Shown here one piece after another: positions 1-8,957 of a stretch of DNA of 64,000 nt. The notes beneath the pieces were generated by a model, which was not told the origin of the DNA, ran no database searches, and worked only from the letters and a program-made list of their open reading frames with translations. Source of the stretch: Methylococcales bacterium (lineage in GTDB: Bacteria; Pseudomonadota; Gammaproteobacteria; Methylococcales; Methylomonadaceae); the NCBI GenBank assembly GCA_028715725.1, contig JAQURG010000002.1, positions 115,032 to 179,031 on the forward strand, given 5' to 3'. How positions within the stretch are numbered: position 1 is the first letter of the stretch; each line of letters begins with the position of its first letter. Both the position numbers and the translations under genes were made by a program.

Positions 1-1
1 G

Positions 2-37
2 GATTGGAACGATTATTTAACTATGGAGCGTGTTTAA
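2..37 (+). CDS. 3' end of an upstream element gene (partial)
   Basis: A reading frame open at the window edge ends in TAA at 35-37, sharing one base with the ATG of the next gene (TAATG). Only eleven residues are visible, so the product cannot be named. The stop/start overlap is the evidence that a real translated gene precedes the NTPase gene. Confidence 0.3.
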   Translation, partial: DWNDYLTMERV

Positions 38-1920
38 TGAAAGCTTTCATTGAAAACGCTGAACTGGATGATGATAAATTTTTCTTTGGTGACCAAAATC
101 TTCAACACAACGTTCACAATGTTCACCATGTTCACCCATTGGATTTATCGCAAGCGGTAGATGCCGGGCAAGAAGCGATAGACGCGGCAAAACGGGTTAT
201 TGATTCCGCCCTGGAGCAATGCAAAGACAACCCGGCTATTTTGGGCGGTGCTGAGTTTATCGACGCATACAAGATAATATCGAGCAACCCGGCGTTAAAG
301 TTTAAGTACCGCGCCGAAATTAAAAAAAGAAAACCCCCCGGCGTACCGATGGCGGATATTGACGCGATGGCGACAACGCAAACAGGCGAAGGAGATCGGC
401 AAGATTCAACGGCAGCGGAGTTAATCGAGCTGGTGACCAATGCCGGGGAATTGCATTATGACCCTCAAGCCGATAAAAGCTTTGTGTCAGTTGATATAGA
501 TGTCGTTATTCACACGATGCAGATCGGCAGCAAACCGTTTATAGACTGGCTGAGTTATGAATACTACAGCAGCACCAAAACAGATGGCGGCTTTGGCAAG
601 TCTGCAAGCGAATCCGCTATTAAGCAAGCCAGTTTTGCCTTATCTGGTATCGCCAAGCATGATGGCGATAGGGGGCGTGTATTTTTGCGGGTAGCCGATT
701 ATAACGGATGCCATTATCTTTTCATTGGCGATGAACAGCGGCAGGTTATCGAGGTATCGCCTACCGGCTGGAGGGTGCTTAAAGTTGCGCCGGTTAAATT
801 CTGGGCACCCGGTTCAATGCAAGCGTTACCGATACCGCATCCAAATGGCGACCTATCCCGGTTATGGGATTTTATCAATATTCCGGAGCGTGACAGGCCA
901 TTAGTTTTGGCGTGGATACTGGAAGCATTAAGAGCTGAAACCCCTAAACCCATATTGGCGCTAAATGGAACCCAAGGCAGCGCAAAATCATCAACACAAG
1001 ACAAGATAAGGCAGTTGACCGATAACAATTCGGTAAATCTACGCGCCGCGCCGAAATCTATCGAGGATGTTTTTGTTGGTGCTGGCTGTAACTGGCTGGT
1101 AAGTTTTGAGAATTTATCCCACCTAACCCCGGCAATGCAGGATGCTTTATGTACGCTGGCTACCGGGGGCGGTTTCGCTGCAAGGACGCTTCACACAAAC
1201 AGCGAGGAAACCATCATAGAGGTTAAGAGGCCGGTTATCATCAATTCAATTCCCAATGTAATGACGGCGCAGGATTTAACCGATAGGGCAATCAGTATTG
1301 AGTTGCCGAAGATAGCTTACAGGGAGGAGTCAGAGATTAATGCAGAATGGGAGAAGTTCAAGCCTTCTATATTTGGCGGCTTGCTGGATTTATTTGTAAA
1401 AACATTGGGATTGATGCCCAAGGTTAAGCTTATTAATCCGCCAAGAATGGCAGACTTTACCCGTTTAGGCGAAGCGATGATGCAGGCGCAAGGCCACCCG
1501 GCCGGTACTTTTGATACGCTCTATAAAGCCAATAGAGCCGAAAGCATAGGGCGTGCGCTGGAATCTTCACCTGTAGCGGTTGCGGTTCGGGAAATGGTTG
1601 ACGCGCATAACGGCTCATCAACGTTAGTCTTTACCGGAACCATGAAGGCATTACTTGAAAAACTTGATACCCATAAACAGGAATCCCATGCCTGGCCGAA
1701 ATCCCCGCGCGGTTTGGGTGATGTGTTGCGGCGGCAGCAACCCGCATTATCTTCTTTGGGTATTGATGTTGAGATTAGCAAGCCGGGCAGGCAGGGCGTT
1801 ATTGTCGAGATCAGAAAGCGTGAACATGGTGAACTATGTGAAGGTAGTTTTAAAGATTTTAGCGCCGAAAGAAAAAAACAGGATGACTCAGCGGCTTTTT
1901 ATGATGCGGAGGTGTTTTAA
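37..1920 (+). CDS. primase/helicase-like P-loop NTPase of a mobile element
   Basis: A 627-residue protein. The middle contains a P-loop, GTQGSAKSS, at about residues 315-323 and a downstream hydrophobic strand ending in FENL that could serve as Walker B, followed by a sensor-like asparagine in a PVIINSIPN stretch. This order (variable N-terminus, ATPase core, helical C-terminus) resembles the D5/DUF927-type replication NTPases of phages and islands. I chose ATG 37 rather than an upstream TTG at 4 because GGAG lies 8 bases before it and the start overlaps the preceding stop as TAATG. The N-terminal third shows no primase motif I can identify. It heads a compact set with two small genes, one of them SSB-like, which suggests replication or repair of the element. 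The family assignment is moderate; the NTPase call is firm. Confidence 0.6.
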   Translation: MKAFIENAELDDDKFFFGDQNLQHNVHNVHHVHPLDLSQAVDAGQEAIDAAKRVIDSALEQCKDNPAILGGAEFIDAYKIISSNPALKFKYRAEIKKRKPPGVPMADIDAMATTQTGEGDRQDSTAAELIELVTNAGELHYDPQADKSFVSVDIDVVIHTMQIGSKPFIDWLSYEYYSSTKTDGGFGKSASESAIKQASFALSGIAKHDGDRGRVFLRVADYNGCHYLFIGDEQRQVIEVSPTGWRVLKVAPVKFWAPGSMQALPIPHPNGDLSRLWDFINIPERDRPLVLAWILEALRAETPKPILALNGTQGSAKSSTQDKIRQLTDNNSVNLRAAPKSIEDVFVGAGCNWLVSFENLSHLTPAMQDALCTLATGGGFAARTLHTNSEETIIEVKRPVIINSIPNVMTAQDLTDRAISIELPKIAYREESEINAEWEKFKPSIFGGLLDLFVKTLGLMPKVKLINPPRMADFTRLGEAMMQAQGHPAGTFDTLYKANRAESIGRALESSPVAVAVREMVDAHNGSSTLVFTGTMKALLEKLDTHKQESHAWPKSPRGLGDVLRRQQPALSSLGIDVEISKPGRQGVIVEIRKREHGELCEGSFKDFSAERKKQDDSAAFYDAEVF

Positions 1921-2247
1921 ATGAGCGCACTATTAAAAATCATGGCGGCTGGCTTTGATGTGTCTATGGATGATAACGGCGGCTTTGTAATTATCCCAGC
2001 ATCAAAGCTTACCCAGCAGCAGCGGGAGTTTTTAAAGACTCATAAAGCTGAAATTATCGAAGAATTAACCGCTGAAAACAATGCCGTTGAATGGCGCCAC
2101 TATACCGAGCCTGATATCAAAAACCCGTTAACGGTAATCGGCTACACACCGGCAGGTAATCCGGTACTGGTTGCGGCGCAAGATGAAGCGCACAAAGCTT
2201 TCTTACTCAGAATGAACCCATCGCCAAAAGTAAACCAAAATGATTGA
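1921..2247 (+). CDS. small protein with TubC-like N-terminal docking motif
   Basis: A 108-residue protein starting directly after the stop of the NTPase gene. Residues 1-50 hold two short helices and a beta hairpin ending in the pattern LTQQQREFLKTHKAEIIEEL. This is like the small TubC-N docking domains often found in phage and island proteins of unknown role. The C-terminal half is not recognised. The stop overlaps the SSB-like gene by 8 bases, so the three genes are translationally coupled. A role in element replication is inferred only from position. Confidence 0.55.
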   Translation: MSALLKIMAAGFDVSMDDNGGFVIIPASKLTQQQREFLKTHKAEIIEELTAENNAVEWRHYTEPDIKNPLTVIGYTPAGNPVLVAAQDEAHKAFLLRMNPSPKVNQND

Positions 2248-2560
2248 TGCACTAATCAGCGGCAAATTGATTCGCGACACCGAAACAAAAATCAGCAGCA
2301 AGGGGAACGCATACTGTAACTTCCTCTTGTCAGTAAGCATTGGCGAAGAATTGCCCGTTATCGTGTCTGGAATCGCCTTTAGCGAATCCGCTGAACGCAT
2401 TAGTAGATTAAAGAAAGGCGATGCCTTGACCGTTACCGGAGCGTTAAAACCTTCAACCTGGAACGATAAAAGCACTGGTGAAGAGAAACACGGCTTAAGC
2501 GTTACAGTTTCATCCTGCCTAAGCACCTATGACGTGGCCAAGCGACATCCTGCAAAATGA
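2240..2560 (+). CDS. single-stranded DNA-binding protein (SSB-like, OB fold)
   Basis: A 106-residue protein with the opening pattern of bacterial and phage SSB proteins: a hydrophobic start, a basic turn, a KGNAYCNF segment matching the conserved N-terminal strand (about residues 21-28), and a later GDALTVTGAL segment. It lacks the long acidic C-terminal tail of chromosomal SSB, as phage and plasmid single-domain forms often do. It overlaps the preceding gene by 8 bases and is followed by a strong terminator. It most likely coats single-stranded DNA during element replication or recombination. A PriB-like role is an alternative. Confidence 0.6.
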   Translation: MIDALISGKLIRDTETKISSKGNAYCNFLLSVSIGEELPVIVSGIAFSESAERISRLKKGDALTVTGALKPSTWNDKSTGEEKHGLSVTVSSCLSTYDVAKRHPAK

Positions 2561-2585
2561 AGACAAAATATAACTTCATCAAACT

Positions 2586-2612
2586 AAGCCGCAATCGTTG
2601 CGGCTTTTTTGT
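2586..2612 (+). terminator. intrinsic terminator of the element operon
   Basis: A perfect 9-bp stem (AAGCCGCAA / TTGCGGCTT, loop TCG) runs straight into a T tract, 26 bases after the SSB-like stop codon. Confidence 0.85.
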
Positions 2613-3248
2613 GTATCCGTTTTATCAGACCGTCTTTAACTGTATCATGCAAGCACAGCAAAAAGGGGCACCCAAGCGGGCACCAGTAAATGAATACCAT
2701 TAATACAATTATATTAAAATCAATACCCTATATCTACATTGTACATACAGATACAAAATATCGAGTAGTGTTTTAGATTGTCTAACCCCATCTCATGCCC
2801 CATATCAAGGCCGCTTATATAACGGCCTTTGTGTTCTTAACGTTTCTATTTGGTCCTGTAATAGCAGTCATCGAATAGAAAATCACCTCATATTTATGGA
2901 CGCCAGATACTCGGGAATGTGCAACTCTGGATTATTTATCCATTCGGTTCACGCTATAATTCTAACTGCTTATGCTCGGCAGCCATAACAAACTATATCT
3001 CATTGCATAGGTTAATCCCTTTGGATTAAATTGCCGAAAATGAGTGAAGTCCAGCTTTACTGCAGCGCTGCCGCATTTAATGTCACATTGCCGGTCCCCG
3101 CCTTCATCGCCCATGACACAGTCAGAGTATTGCCTGCGCCAGCGGCCTTGTATTGCGAGGCTTAATTGAGATCACGCAAAAATTAGGCTTCCATGAAATT
3201 ATTAAATAAGATAGGATAAATAAAAATACCGGGAAGGAAAGCCGTTCA
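2613..3248. other. gene-poor junction between the element and chromosome
   Basis: About 640 bases without a convincing gene. It contains the GGGCACC direct repeats near 2666-2684 and a hairpin at 2807-2829 (AAGGCCG / CGGCCTT with a 9-base loop) followed by a few Ts, possibly a terminator of a lost gene. I see no tRNA or integrase. The last bases (3236-3240) hold the ribosome-binding site of the yedK-like gene. Confidence 0.5.
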
Positions 3249-3920
3249 ATGTGTGGTCGATTCGCTTTATACAGTGATGCTTTTACCTTGAGCAAACGTT
3301 TTGGGGTTCATATGCCTCCAGAGCTTCGCCCGCACTATAATATGGCGCCCTCACAGAATATTCTTATTATGCGTCAGGAAGAAGGAAAAAGAAGCTTTGC
3401 TCTTGCGCGTTGGGGCTTGATCCCTCATTGGGCAAAGGATATGAAAATCGGCTACAGCATGATCAATGCTCGAGCCGAGACAGTGGCTGACAAACCGGCA
3501 TTTCGCGCCGCCTTCCGGTATCGTCGCTGCCTGATTCCGGCGAATGGATTTTACGAATGGCAAGTCATACCGGGCTCAAAAAACAAGCAACCCTGGTTTG
3601 TCACATTGAAAGACCGCGAATCAATGGCATTTGCCGGATTATGGGAGCGATGGCGAAGTCCCGAAGGCGAAGAATTGGAGTCCTGCACTATCATTGTTAC
3701 AGAAGCGAACGGACTTATGAGGCCAATCCATGACCGTATGCCGGTCATCCTGGCTCCCGCCGACTGGGATGCCTGGCTCGGTTTAGAGGATAAGGATGCA
3801 GAATATTTACAGAATCTGTTGAAACCCTACCCGACAGAAAAGCTGAAAGCCTGGCCGGTCAGTACAAAGGTTAATAATCCAAGAGATGATTCGGTGGAGT
3901 GTATCGAGAAATTCGAATAA
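3249..3920 (+). CDS. yedK: SRAP-domain protein YedK (abasic-site DNA-protein crosslinker)
   Basis: A 223-residue single-domain SRAP (SOS response-associated peptidase, DUF159, HMCES/YedK) protein. The family covalently traps abasic sites in single-stranded DNA through the Cys that becomes N-terminal after Met removal. All signature parts are present: Met-Cys-Gly-Arg-Phe at the start, an asparagine in NARAET (about residue 75), glutamate in NGFYEW (about 105) and histidine in IHDRMP (about 160). The length is normal for the family. The start is fixed by the catalytic Cys2 and a GGAAGG site upstream. It stands alone next to the mobile-element end and could be part of its cargo or a chromosomal repair gene. 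Confidence in identity is high. Confidence 0.93.
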   Translation: MCGRFALYSDAFTLSKRFGVHMPPELRPHYNMAPSQNILIMRQEEGKRSFALARWGLIPHWAKDMKIGYSMINARAETVADKPAFRAAFRYRRCLIPANGFYEWQVIPGSKNKQPWFVTLKDRESMAFAGLWERWRSPEGEELESCTIIVTEANGLMRPIHDRMPVILAPADWDAWLGLEDKDAEYLQNLLKPYPTEKLKAWPVSTKVNNPRDDSVECIEKFE

Positions 3921-4032
3921 TGAACTATTGTCAGGCAAACGAAGAGATATAGCTAAGCTTTATGAAAACGGCGATGCGATAATGCTATGCCAAAGTCTTA
4001 AGGGAATTGTGAAATAAGGCGCATAAAAACAA

Positions 4033-4066
4033 AAACTTCCAAGGCTGATGCCTTGGAAGTTTTCAA
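4033..4066. terminator. bidirectional terminator between yedK and the 57-aa gene
   Basis: An 11-bp perfect stem (ACTTCCAAGGC / GCCTTGGAAGT, 4-base loop) has a T run on the plus side and a longer T-rich run (TTTTTGTTTTT) on the minus side. It sits between convergent genes and can serve both, best on the minus strand. Confidence 0.8.
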
Positions 4067-4097
4067 GTTACTCGGTTAAATAATTGAAATAAAGGGA

Positions 4098-4271
4098 TCA
4101 GTCGCATGACAGATGACCGGTATCGCCCCGTTTACGGTTCAGATTAACGTTACTGGCAACGGCCGCTGATGCGAAAAGCGTGGATGAGATAATAAATTCG
4201 CCTGAAATAAAACCAATCATACCCATTATAAACACAGCCCCGATTATAATATCTTTGTAAAAGTCACTCAT
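4098..4271 (-). CDS. 57-residue predicted membrane protein
   Basis: A short reading frame that begins ATG-AGT-GAC with GAGG 9 bases upstream and ends in TGA 36 bases before the strong minus-strand terminator at 4033-4066. The product has a single hydrophobic segment (about residues 8-40, rich in Ile, Gly, Phe, Ala, Val), then a short basic/polar tail with NRKRGD and a final Cys-Asp. The ribosome site, membrane-like composition and adjoining terminator together make it credible despite its size. I recognise no family. It could be a small stress or envelope protein, or a toxin-like peptide; nothing in the sequence distinguishes these. Confidence 0.55.
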   Translation of the reverse strand: MSDFYKDIIIGAVFIMGMIGFISGEFIISSTLFASAAVASNVNLNRKRGDTGHLSCD

Positions 4272-5110
4272 GAGTCAATCCTCGTATAAATTTGAATAGT
4301 TTATTTAAACTGCAACTCAACTATATAGAAGACTTATATTGTTGACAATAATACCAGGAATAGATAGATTGTTTCCTTATCCGATACATTAATTCATAAT
4401 GTATTCATATTAAATTGATTAAAATATTAAATTTGCGTCAGGCTGTGAGAATTTAACGGTTGAAACCAGTCAACTCTCGCCAATTCCTAGTGGAAAAAGA
4501 TGAAGCTCCGCCTGTCTTCGCCCGGGTTTTATCAGGGCTAGTAGTAGTGACTGCGACGACGGCGAGGGATCTGATTAACAACCTTTATTAACAAATAATT
4601 CTCGAACAGTTAAAACTTTATAAATTCTGCTGGAACGGAGCAATTGTACTTAAATTAGATAGGCCATTACCTGCTCTTTAGCAAGCAACTGGTCATGCTG
4701 ATAATAGCGCGGTCTCAAGCTTTACGCCCGCCGCACATTAGTATTGCGGTTCGTGAGATTAAAGAATGGATTCTGATAAAAATTATGATGTAGCCAGCCG
4801 CCAACTTATACTTGATGTGTTGATTCCGCTCGATCTGAGCCTTTCGGTTATGCCCATGAGTCTTGCCGGAGGTTAAACTTGTCTATATTATAGATACAGT
4901 CTCCAGCTTTCTTCCTCAGGCATAACCGGACTACTTCGACTGGTTGAGATATCTATTTAACGGGCAGTCTGTGCAACTGCATCAGCCAGTAGGATCAAAA
5001 CCAGCTATGCTATTGGCTGAAAAGCTATATAAATTGATAGCGCAAGGCCAATCACCCTTCATATTTAATAAATAACGACTTCCAGTATTAACATTTATAA
5101 GGAATAAGGT
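4272..5110. other. long intergenic region before the fucose synthase gene
   Basis: About 840 bases with no credible gene on either strand. A 10-bp inverted repeat, CGGTTATGCC at 4845-4854 and GGCATAACCG at 4919-4928, encloses about 64 bases. The AT-rich stretch 4320-4440 could hold promoters for the small minus-strand gene. AAGGAATAAGG just before 5111 is the ribosome site of the next gene. I cannot identify a decayed gene or riboswitch. Confidence 0.45.
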
Positions 5111-6079
5111 ATGAATAAGAACAGTAAAATTTATGTAGCTGGTCATCGAGGCCTGGCAGGGTCTGCCATTTGCCGCCAATTGGCCCAACAAGGCTATGAC
5201 AATATAGTAACGCGGACGCATGATGAATTGAATTTATTAGATCAGAATGCGGTTTCATGTTTTATGCAGCAAGAAAAGCCGGACTACGTTTTTATGGCGG
5301 CTGCGAAGGTAGGCGGCATTTTTGCCAATAACCAGTACCCGGCAGATTTTATTTATGAAAACCTGATGGTAGAAGCTAATTTGATCCATCAGGCTTTTCA
5401 GTCAGGATGTTCCCGATTATTGTTTTTAGGCAGCTCCTGTATTTATCCCAAGCATGCCGAGCAACCGATGAAGGAATCTGCATTGGTAACAGGAACACTG
5501 GAGCCGACCAACGAGCCGTATGCGATTGCCAAAATCGCCGGCATCAAATTGTGCGAATCTTATAATCGCCAATACGGTACTGATTTCCGTTCCGTTATGC
5601 CGACTAATTTATATGGGCCTCATGATAATTATCATGAGAAGAACAGTCATGTCATTCCGGCATTGCTGCGCAGGTTCCATGAAGCTAAAGTCGCCAATCA
5701 ACCCAATGTTGAAGTTTGGGGCACCGGGCAGGCAAAACGTGAATTTTTATATGTTGAAGATATGGCGGCCGCTTGTTTATATGTGATGCAATTGAGTCCT
5801 GAAACCTATCAACAAAATACTGAACCCATGCTGTCGCACATCAATATCGGCACAGGCAAGGATGTCACCATCAAACAACTGATTGAGGAAGTTGTACGTG
5901 CTACCGATTATCAAGGACAAGTTATCTGGAATACCAATATGCCGGATGGTATGCCCAGAAAGTTGCTGGATGTGTCTCGGATGACTTCATTAGGATGGAA
6001 ATATAAAGTCGAACTGCCTGAAGGTCTGGATATGGCTTACCAGTGGTTTGAAAATAATCAAGGTTCTTTTCGACAATAA
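5111..6079 (+). CDS. fcl: GDP-L-fucose synthase
   Basis: A 322-residue short-chain dehydrogenase/reductase of the GDP-fucose synthase family. It converts GDP-4-keto-6-deoxymannose to GDP-L-fucose with NADPH, in the cytoplasm. Visible are the N-terminal nucleotide loop GHRGLAGSA (about residues 11-19), the family-typical AAAKVGGI segment, the catalytic serine in LGSSCIYP (about 107-114), and Tyr-x-x-x-Lys in PYAIAK (about 136-141). The ribosome site AAGGAATAAGGT sits directly before ATG. The usual partner gmd is not adjacent, so the substrate must come from elsewhere in the genome. The following sugar-transferase gene suggests a role in exopolysaccharide or O-antigen precursor supply. Confidence 0.92.
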   Translation: MNKNSKIYVAGHRGLAGSAICRQLAQQGYDNIVTRTHDELNLLDQNAVSCFMQQEKPDYVFMAAAKVGGIFANNQYPADFIYENLMVEANLIHQAFQSGCSRLLFLGSSCIYPKHAEQPMKESALVTGTLEPTNEPYAIAKIAGIKLCESYNRQYGTDFRSVMPTNLYGPHDNYHEKNSHVIPALLRRFHEAKVANQPNVEVWGTGQAKREFLYVEDMAAACLYVMQLSPETYQQNTEPMLSHINIGTGKDVTIKQLIEEVVRATDYQGQVIWNTNMPDGMPRKLLDVSRMTSLGWKYKVELPEGLDMAYQWFENNQGSFRQ

Positions 6080-6473
6080 GAATCTATTTATTGAATCGCT
6101 ATTGCAGTTAACCTTTAAAAACTCAAAATTAATGATTAATAAAAGATAATATCCGAAACATAAATAAAGTTTTTTCTAGTAACTCAAGTGAATTTTATAT
6201 ATCATCAATTAAAATCGGATACATCTGATTTGCTTACTCCAAGTTTTCAGTATTTCTCTTTCGGAGAAAAACTCAACTGCGAACATAAAAATCATAACTC
6301 AGACCGCAGACAATTTGTAATGTTTTAGCGCTTCTGCAAGTCCGCTGTGCAATGTTTCATGGTTTTAAATTAAAGAGGCGCATGTTGGCATTAATCTTAT
6401 TGCCACATGGGATATAAAAAACTTCTTAAAATAGGTTTCAGTTATCAGTAATTTTTCGAGTAAGGAAATAGCT
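6080..6473. other. AT-rich intergenic region
   Basis: About 394 bases between the fucose synthase and sugar transferase genes, very A+T-rich. It has a small hairpin near 6253-6269 (TTTCTC / GGAGAAA). No gene is seen. The last bases carry AAGGAAA, the ribosome site of the next gene. The length suggests the two genes have separate promoters. Confidence 0.4.
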
Positions 6474-7895
6474 ATGATTAATAACTCCTTTTCCAGCAAT
6501 AAACCTAATGGTTTTATCAGGCAACATAAAAGCGCATTGGTCGCACTTAAAAAACTTTGCGACATCTTGATTATAATTTCCTTGTTCTTCATCTTTTTAG
6601 GCGCGAATGATTATGTTCTGCAAGGGCGAATAATTTTAATTTTGCTGACCGGTTTTTTAACCTTTGAGTTCTTTGCGACAATCAATAACCTTTATGGTCT
6701 CAGGCGCGGCCTGAGCTTTTTATTAGTCATCAAAAATATTATAACCGGATGGCTCTGCGTAGCTTTTGCAGTGATATTGCTGATGAAATTCTCATCTATA
6801 GTTGACGCCAATCAAAAAAAACAGGTGACGCATTGGCTATTGGTAACGCCGTTTATTATTATTGGCTGGCATTTACTGATTAGATTGGCGTTGAATTATG
6901 CAAGAAGCATTGGCAAAAATACACGCCGGGTAGCGATTATTGGCGCTACCTCGTTAGGGCTTGATTTGGAGAACATATTGGTCAAACAAACCTGGCTTGG
7001 CTTTTCTTTTATAGGTTTTTATGATGACAGGGCGCCTTCCAGAGAGCGCACCTCTTCCCAATATGTAGAAGGAAATATTGAAAAGCTGATCAAGAAAGCC
7101 AAAAATAATGAAATGGATTTTATATTCATTACCTTGCCCATGGGGGAGGAGAAAAGAATCAAATTAATTCTTGATGAGCTAAGAGATACTTCTATCGTTG
7201 TTTATTTAGTGCCTGATCTGTTTGTGTTTGATCTTCTCAGCGCCAAAGTCGAAAATTTTAACGGCTTACCTGTAATTAGCATATTTGATACGCCTCATAT
7301 TGGTTTTGACGGCTTTAAAAAAAGGCTGCTCGACATCGTTCTGTCTATTACGATCTTGTCAGCCATTTTTATTCCAATGCTGATCATAGCTTTAGGGGTT
7401 AAACTTACTTCCCCAGGTCCGGTTTTATTTGTCCAACGCAGGTACGGCTTTCGGGGTGAAGAAATTTTTGTCTGGAAGTTTAGAACCATGCGGGTTTACG
7501 AAGATGGCCTCATCGTGAATCAGGCGACTCATAACGATCCGCGCATTACGAAATTCGGCCAATTCCTCAGACGGACATCGCTGGATGAATTACCTCAATT
7601 TATTAATGTGTTGCAAGGCAGAATGTCGATTGTTGGTCCCCGCCCGCACGCTGTGGCACATAATGAGCATTATCGCAGGCAAATTACCGGCTATATGCAG
7701 CGACATATTGTTAAACCCGGTATTACCGGCCTGGCTCAAATCAGAGGCTTTAGAGGCGAAACAGACACGCTGGAAAAAATGGAAGATCGCATACGCTCTG
7801 ACCTGGAATACATTCATACATGGTCAATTTGGCTGGACTTAGAGATTTTTTTCGCAACCATATTCAAGGGTTTTCGACATACCAACGCCTATTAA
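6474..7895 (+). CDS. exopolysaccharide polyprenyl-phosphate sugar-1-phosphate transferase (WcaJ/WbaP type)
   Basis: A 473-residue membrane enzyme that starts a polysaccharide repeat unit by moving a sugar-1-phosphate from a nucleotide sugar to undecaprenyl phosphate. The N-terminal half has four hydrophobic segments (about residues 30-45, 52-75, 84-107, 120-143), then a nucleotide-binding-like domain starting at RRVAIIGA (about 152-159). The C-terminal Bac_transf domain begins at KRLLDIVLS (about 285) with a further membrane segment, then LTSPGPVLFVQRR, WKFRTMR, TSLDELPQ and IVGPRP motifs, and the end GLAQIRGFRG. Length and order match undecaprenyl-phosphate glucose/galactose phosphotransferases. 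The sugar cannot be read from sequence. A full polysaccharide cluster is not present here. Confidence 0.9.
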   Translation: MINNSFSSNKPNGFIRQHKSALVALKKLCDILIIISLFFIFLGANDYVLQGRIILILLTGFLTFEFFATINNLYGLRRGLSFLLVIKNIITGWLCVAFAVILLMKFSSIVDANQKKQVTHWLLVTPFIIIGWHLLIRLALNYARSIGKNTRRVAIIGATSLGLDLENILVKQTWLGFSFIGFYDDRAPSRERTSSQYVEGNIEKLIKKAKNNEMDFIFITLPMGEEKRIKLILDELRDTSIVVYLVPDLFVFDLLSAKVENFNGLPVISIFDTPHIGFDGFKKRLLDIVLSITILSAIFIPMLIIALGVKLTSPGPVLFVQRRYGFRGEEIFVWKFRTMRVYEDGLIVNQATHNDPRITKFGQFLRRTSLDELPQFINVLQGRMSIVGPRPHAVAHNEHYRRQITGYMQRHIVKPGITGLAQIRGFRGETDTLEKMEDRIRSDLEYIHTWSIWLDLEIFFATIFKGFRHTNAY

Positions 7896-8391
7896 CGATT
7901 TTTGAGGTCCGGATTAGCCGCAACTATCGGTCCCCAATTAAAAATCGGTATTTCAAACCGCTGTTGCGTGACAGTCATAAAAACTCAGGCATTGGTATTG
8001 AGTTTTTCGGCTCCTTGCGCGAGCCTGTAGCAGAAGTACAAATTGGCCGAAATTATCTGTGCGGATTAATTCATGCCTTAATAATGGCAGATTATACAGA
8101 GGCTTTTGCGACTGTAGCGGAGTCAGGCGTAGCGCGATGGCAAATTCAGGTTATATTCATCTGATCCGATTCATAATATATTTCCGATACTCACCTCCAA
8201 CGCAGCGGCATAATTCTCCTGTGCATAGCCCAGGGCGAATGTTTGTTATGCTTGATCTTTACTTTCCTTCATACATGATCTCTGTTTGGTCATATGACAG
8301 CGTTTTCGATGAGCATACTACAGACAGCGAAGTCCATAAAATGCATAATGCTATTTGTATTTCTCAATTGAAAAAATAAATTATTCAGGCA
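7896..8391. other. intergenic region upstream of the first sensor
   Basis: About 500 bases with only weak overlapping open frames (7820-8164 and 8059-8379) that have no ribosome site and no recognisable domain. The end, from about 8386, is identical to the DNA before the second sensor gene, so the homologous block starts just upstream of the coding sequence. Confidence 0.45.
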
Positions 8392-8957
8392 ATGCATTAT
8401 TTTATTTTATTGTTTTTTTCGCTTTTTTTGCTGAATGCGGCGTCCGCAGGCGGTCTTGAGGACGCGCTTCCGGCCATGGACAAACCGGAACCTGCCATCC
8501 AGTTGACGGCCAAGGAACGGGCATGGCTGGCAAACCATAAAAAAATCGTCATCGCTTTTGACGGCGCATTGCCGCCTTACAGTTTCCTTAATGATGCAGG
8601 CCGCCTTGAAGGGATTGCCGTCGAGGTCATGAACACCCTGGGCAGGCGCTTGGGAGTTCAATTTGAAACTTATCCCAATACCAGCTGGAACAAATTATAC
8701 GAAGCCGCGGCTGAACATAAAGTCGATGTGGTGGCGACGATGGTTAACCGGCCCGACCGAAGCCGGTGGTTTATCTTCACCAAACCCTACCTGATGAAAT
8801 CCCTGGTGATTATCACCCGAAGGGACGATGACAGAATCAAAAACCGCACTGATCTGGCCGGGAAAACAGTCACGATGATTAAGGGTTACCAGTATGTCGA
8901 GCAGGTTATCGGAGAATTCCCTTCGGTCATCCCTTATTTTGTAGATTCTATGCTGGA
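8386..8957 (+). repeat. 572-bp exact duplicate, copy 1 (sensor ligand-binding region)
   Basis: By direct comparison, bases 8386-8957 are identical to 10766-11337. The block covers five bases upstream of the start codon and about 189 codons. Just past it, identity drops to ordinary paralogue level with many silent and coding changes, then returns to perfect identity for about 89 bases (9098-9186 against 11478-11566). Confidence 0.93.

Larger units (their letters stand above)
1..2612 (+). mobile_element. end of an integrated element (prophage or island remnant)
   Basis: Three tightly packed plus-strand genes (NTPase/primase-like, small docking-domain protein, SSB-like) run from the window edge into a strong terminator at 2586-2612. 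Past it come housekeeping genes. This gene set is typical of replication modules of prophages, satellites and integrative islands. No integrase, tRNA or clear attachment site is visible, so the right boundary is only assumed to lie between the terminator and the yedK-like gene at 3249. A pair of 7-bp direct repeats (GGGCACC at 2666-2672 and 2678-2684) lies just outside but cannot be called an att site. Confidence 0.45.

Noticed and set aside
2666..2684. Attachment site made of two GGGCACC repeats
   Set aside because: Only 7 bases each and 12 bases apart; no matching copy elsewhere in the window and no integrase or tRNA nearby.
7820..8379. Two overlapping open frames (114 and 106 codons) after the sugar transferase
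   Set aside because: No ribosome site, no recognisable domain, and the first begins inside the transferase gene.
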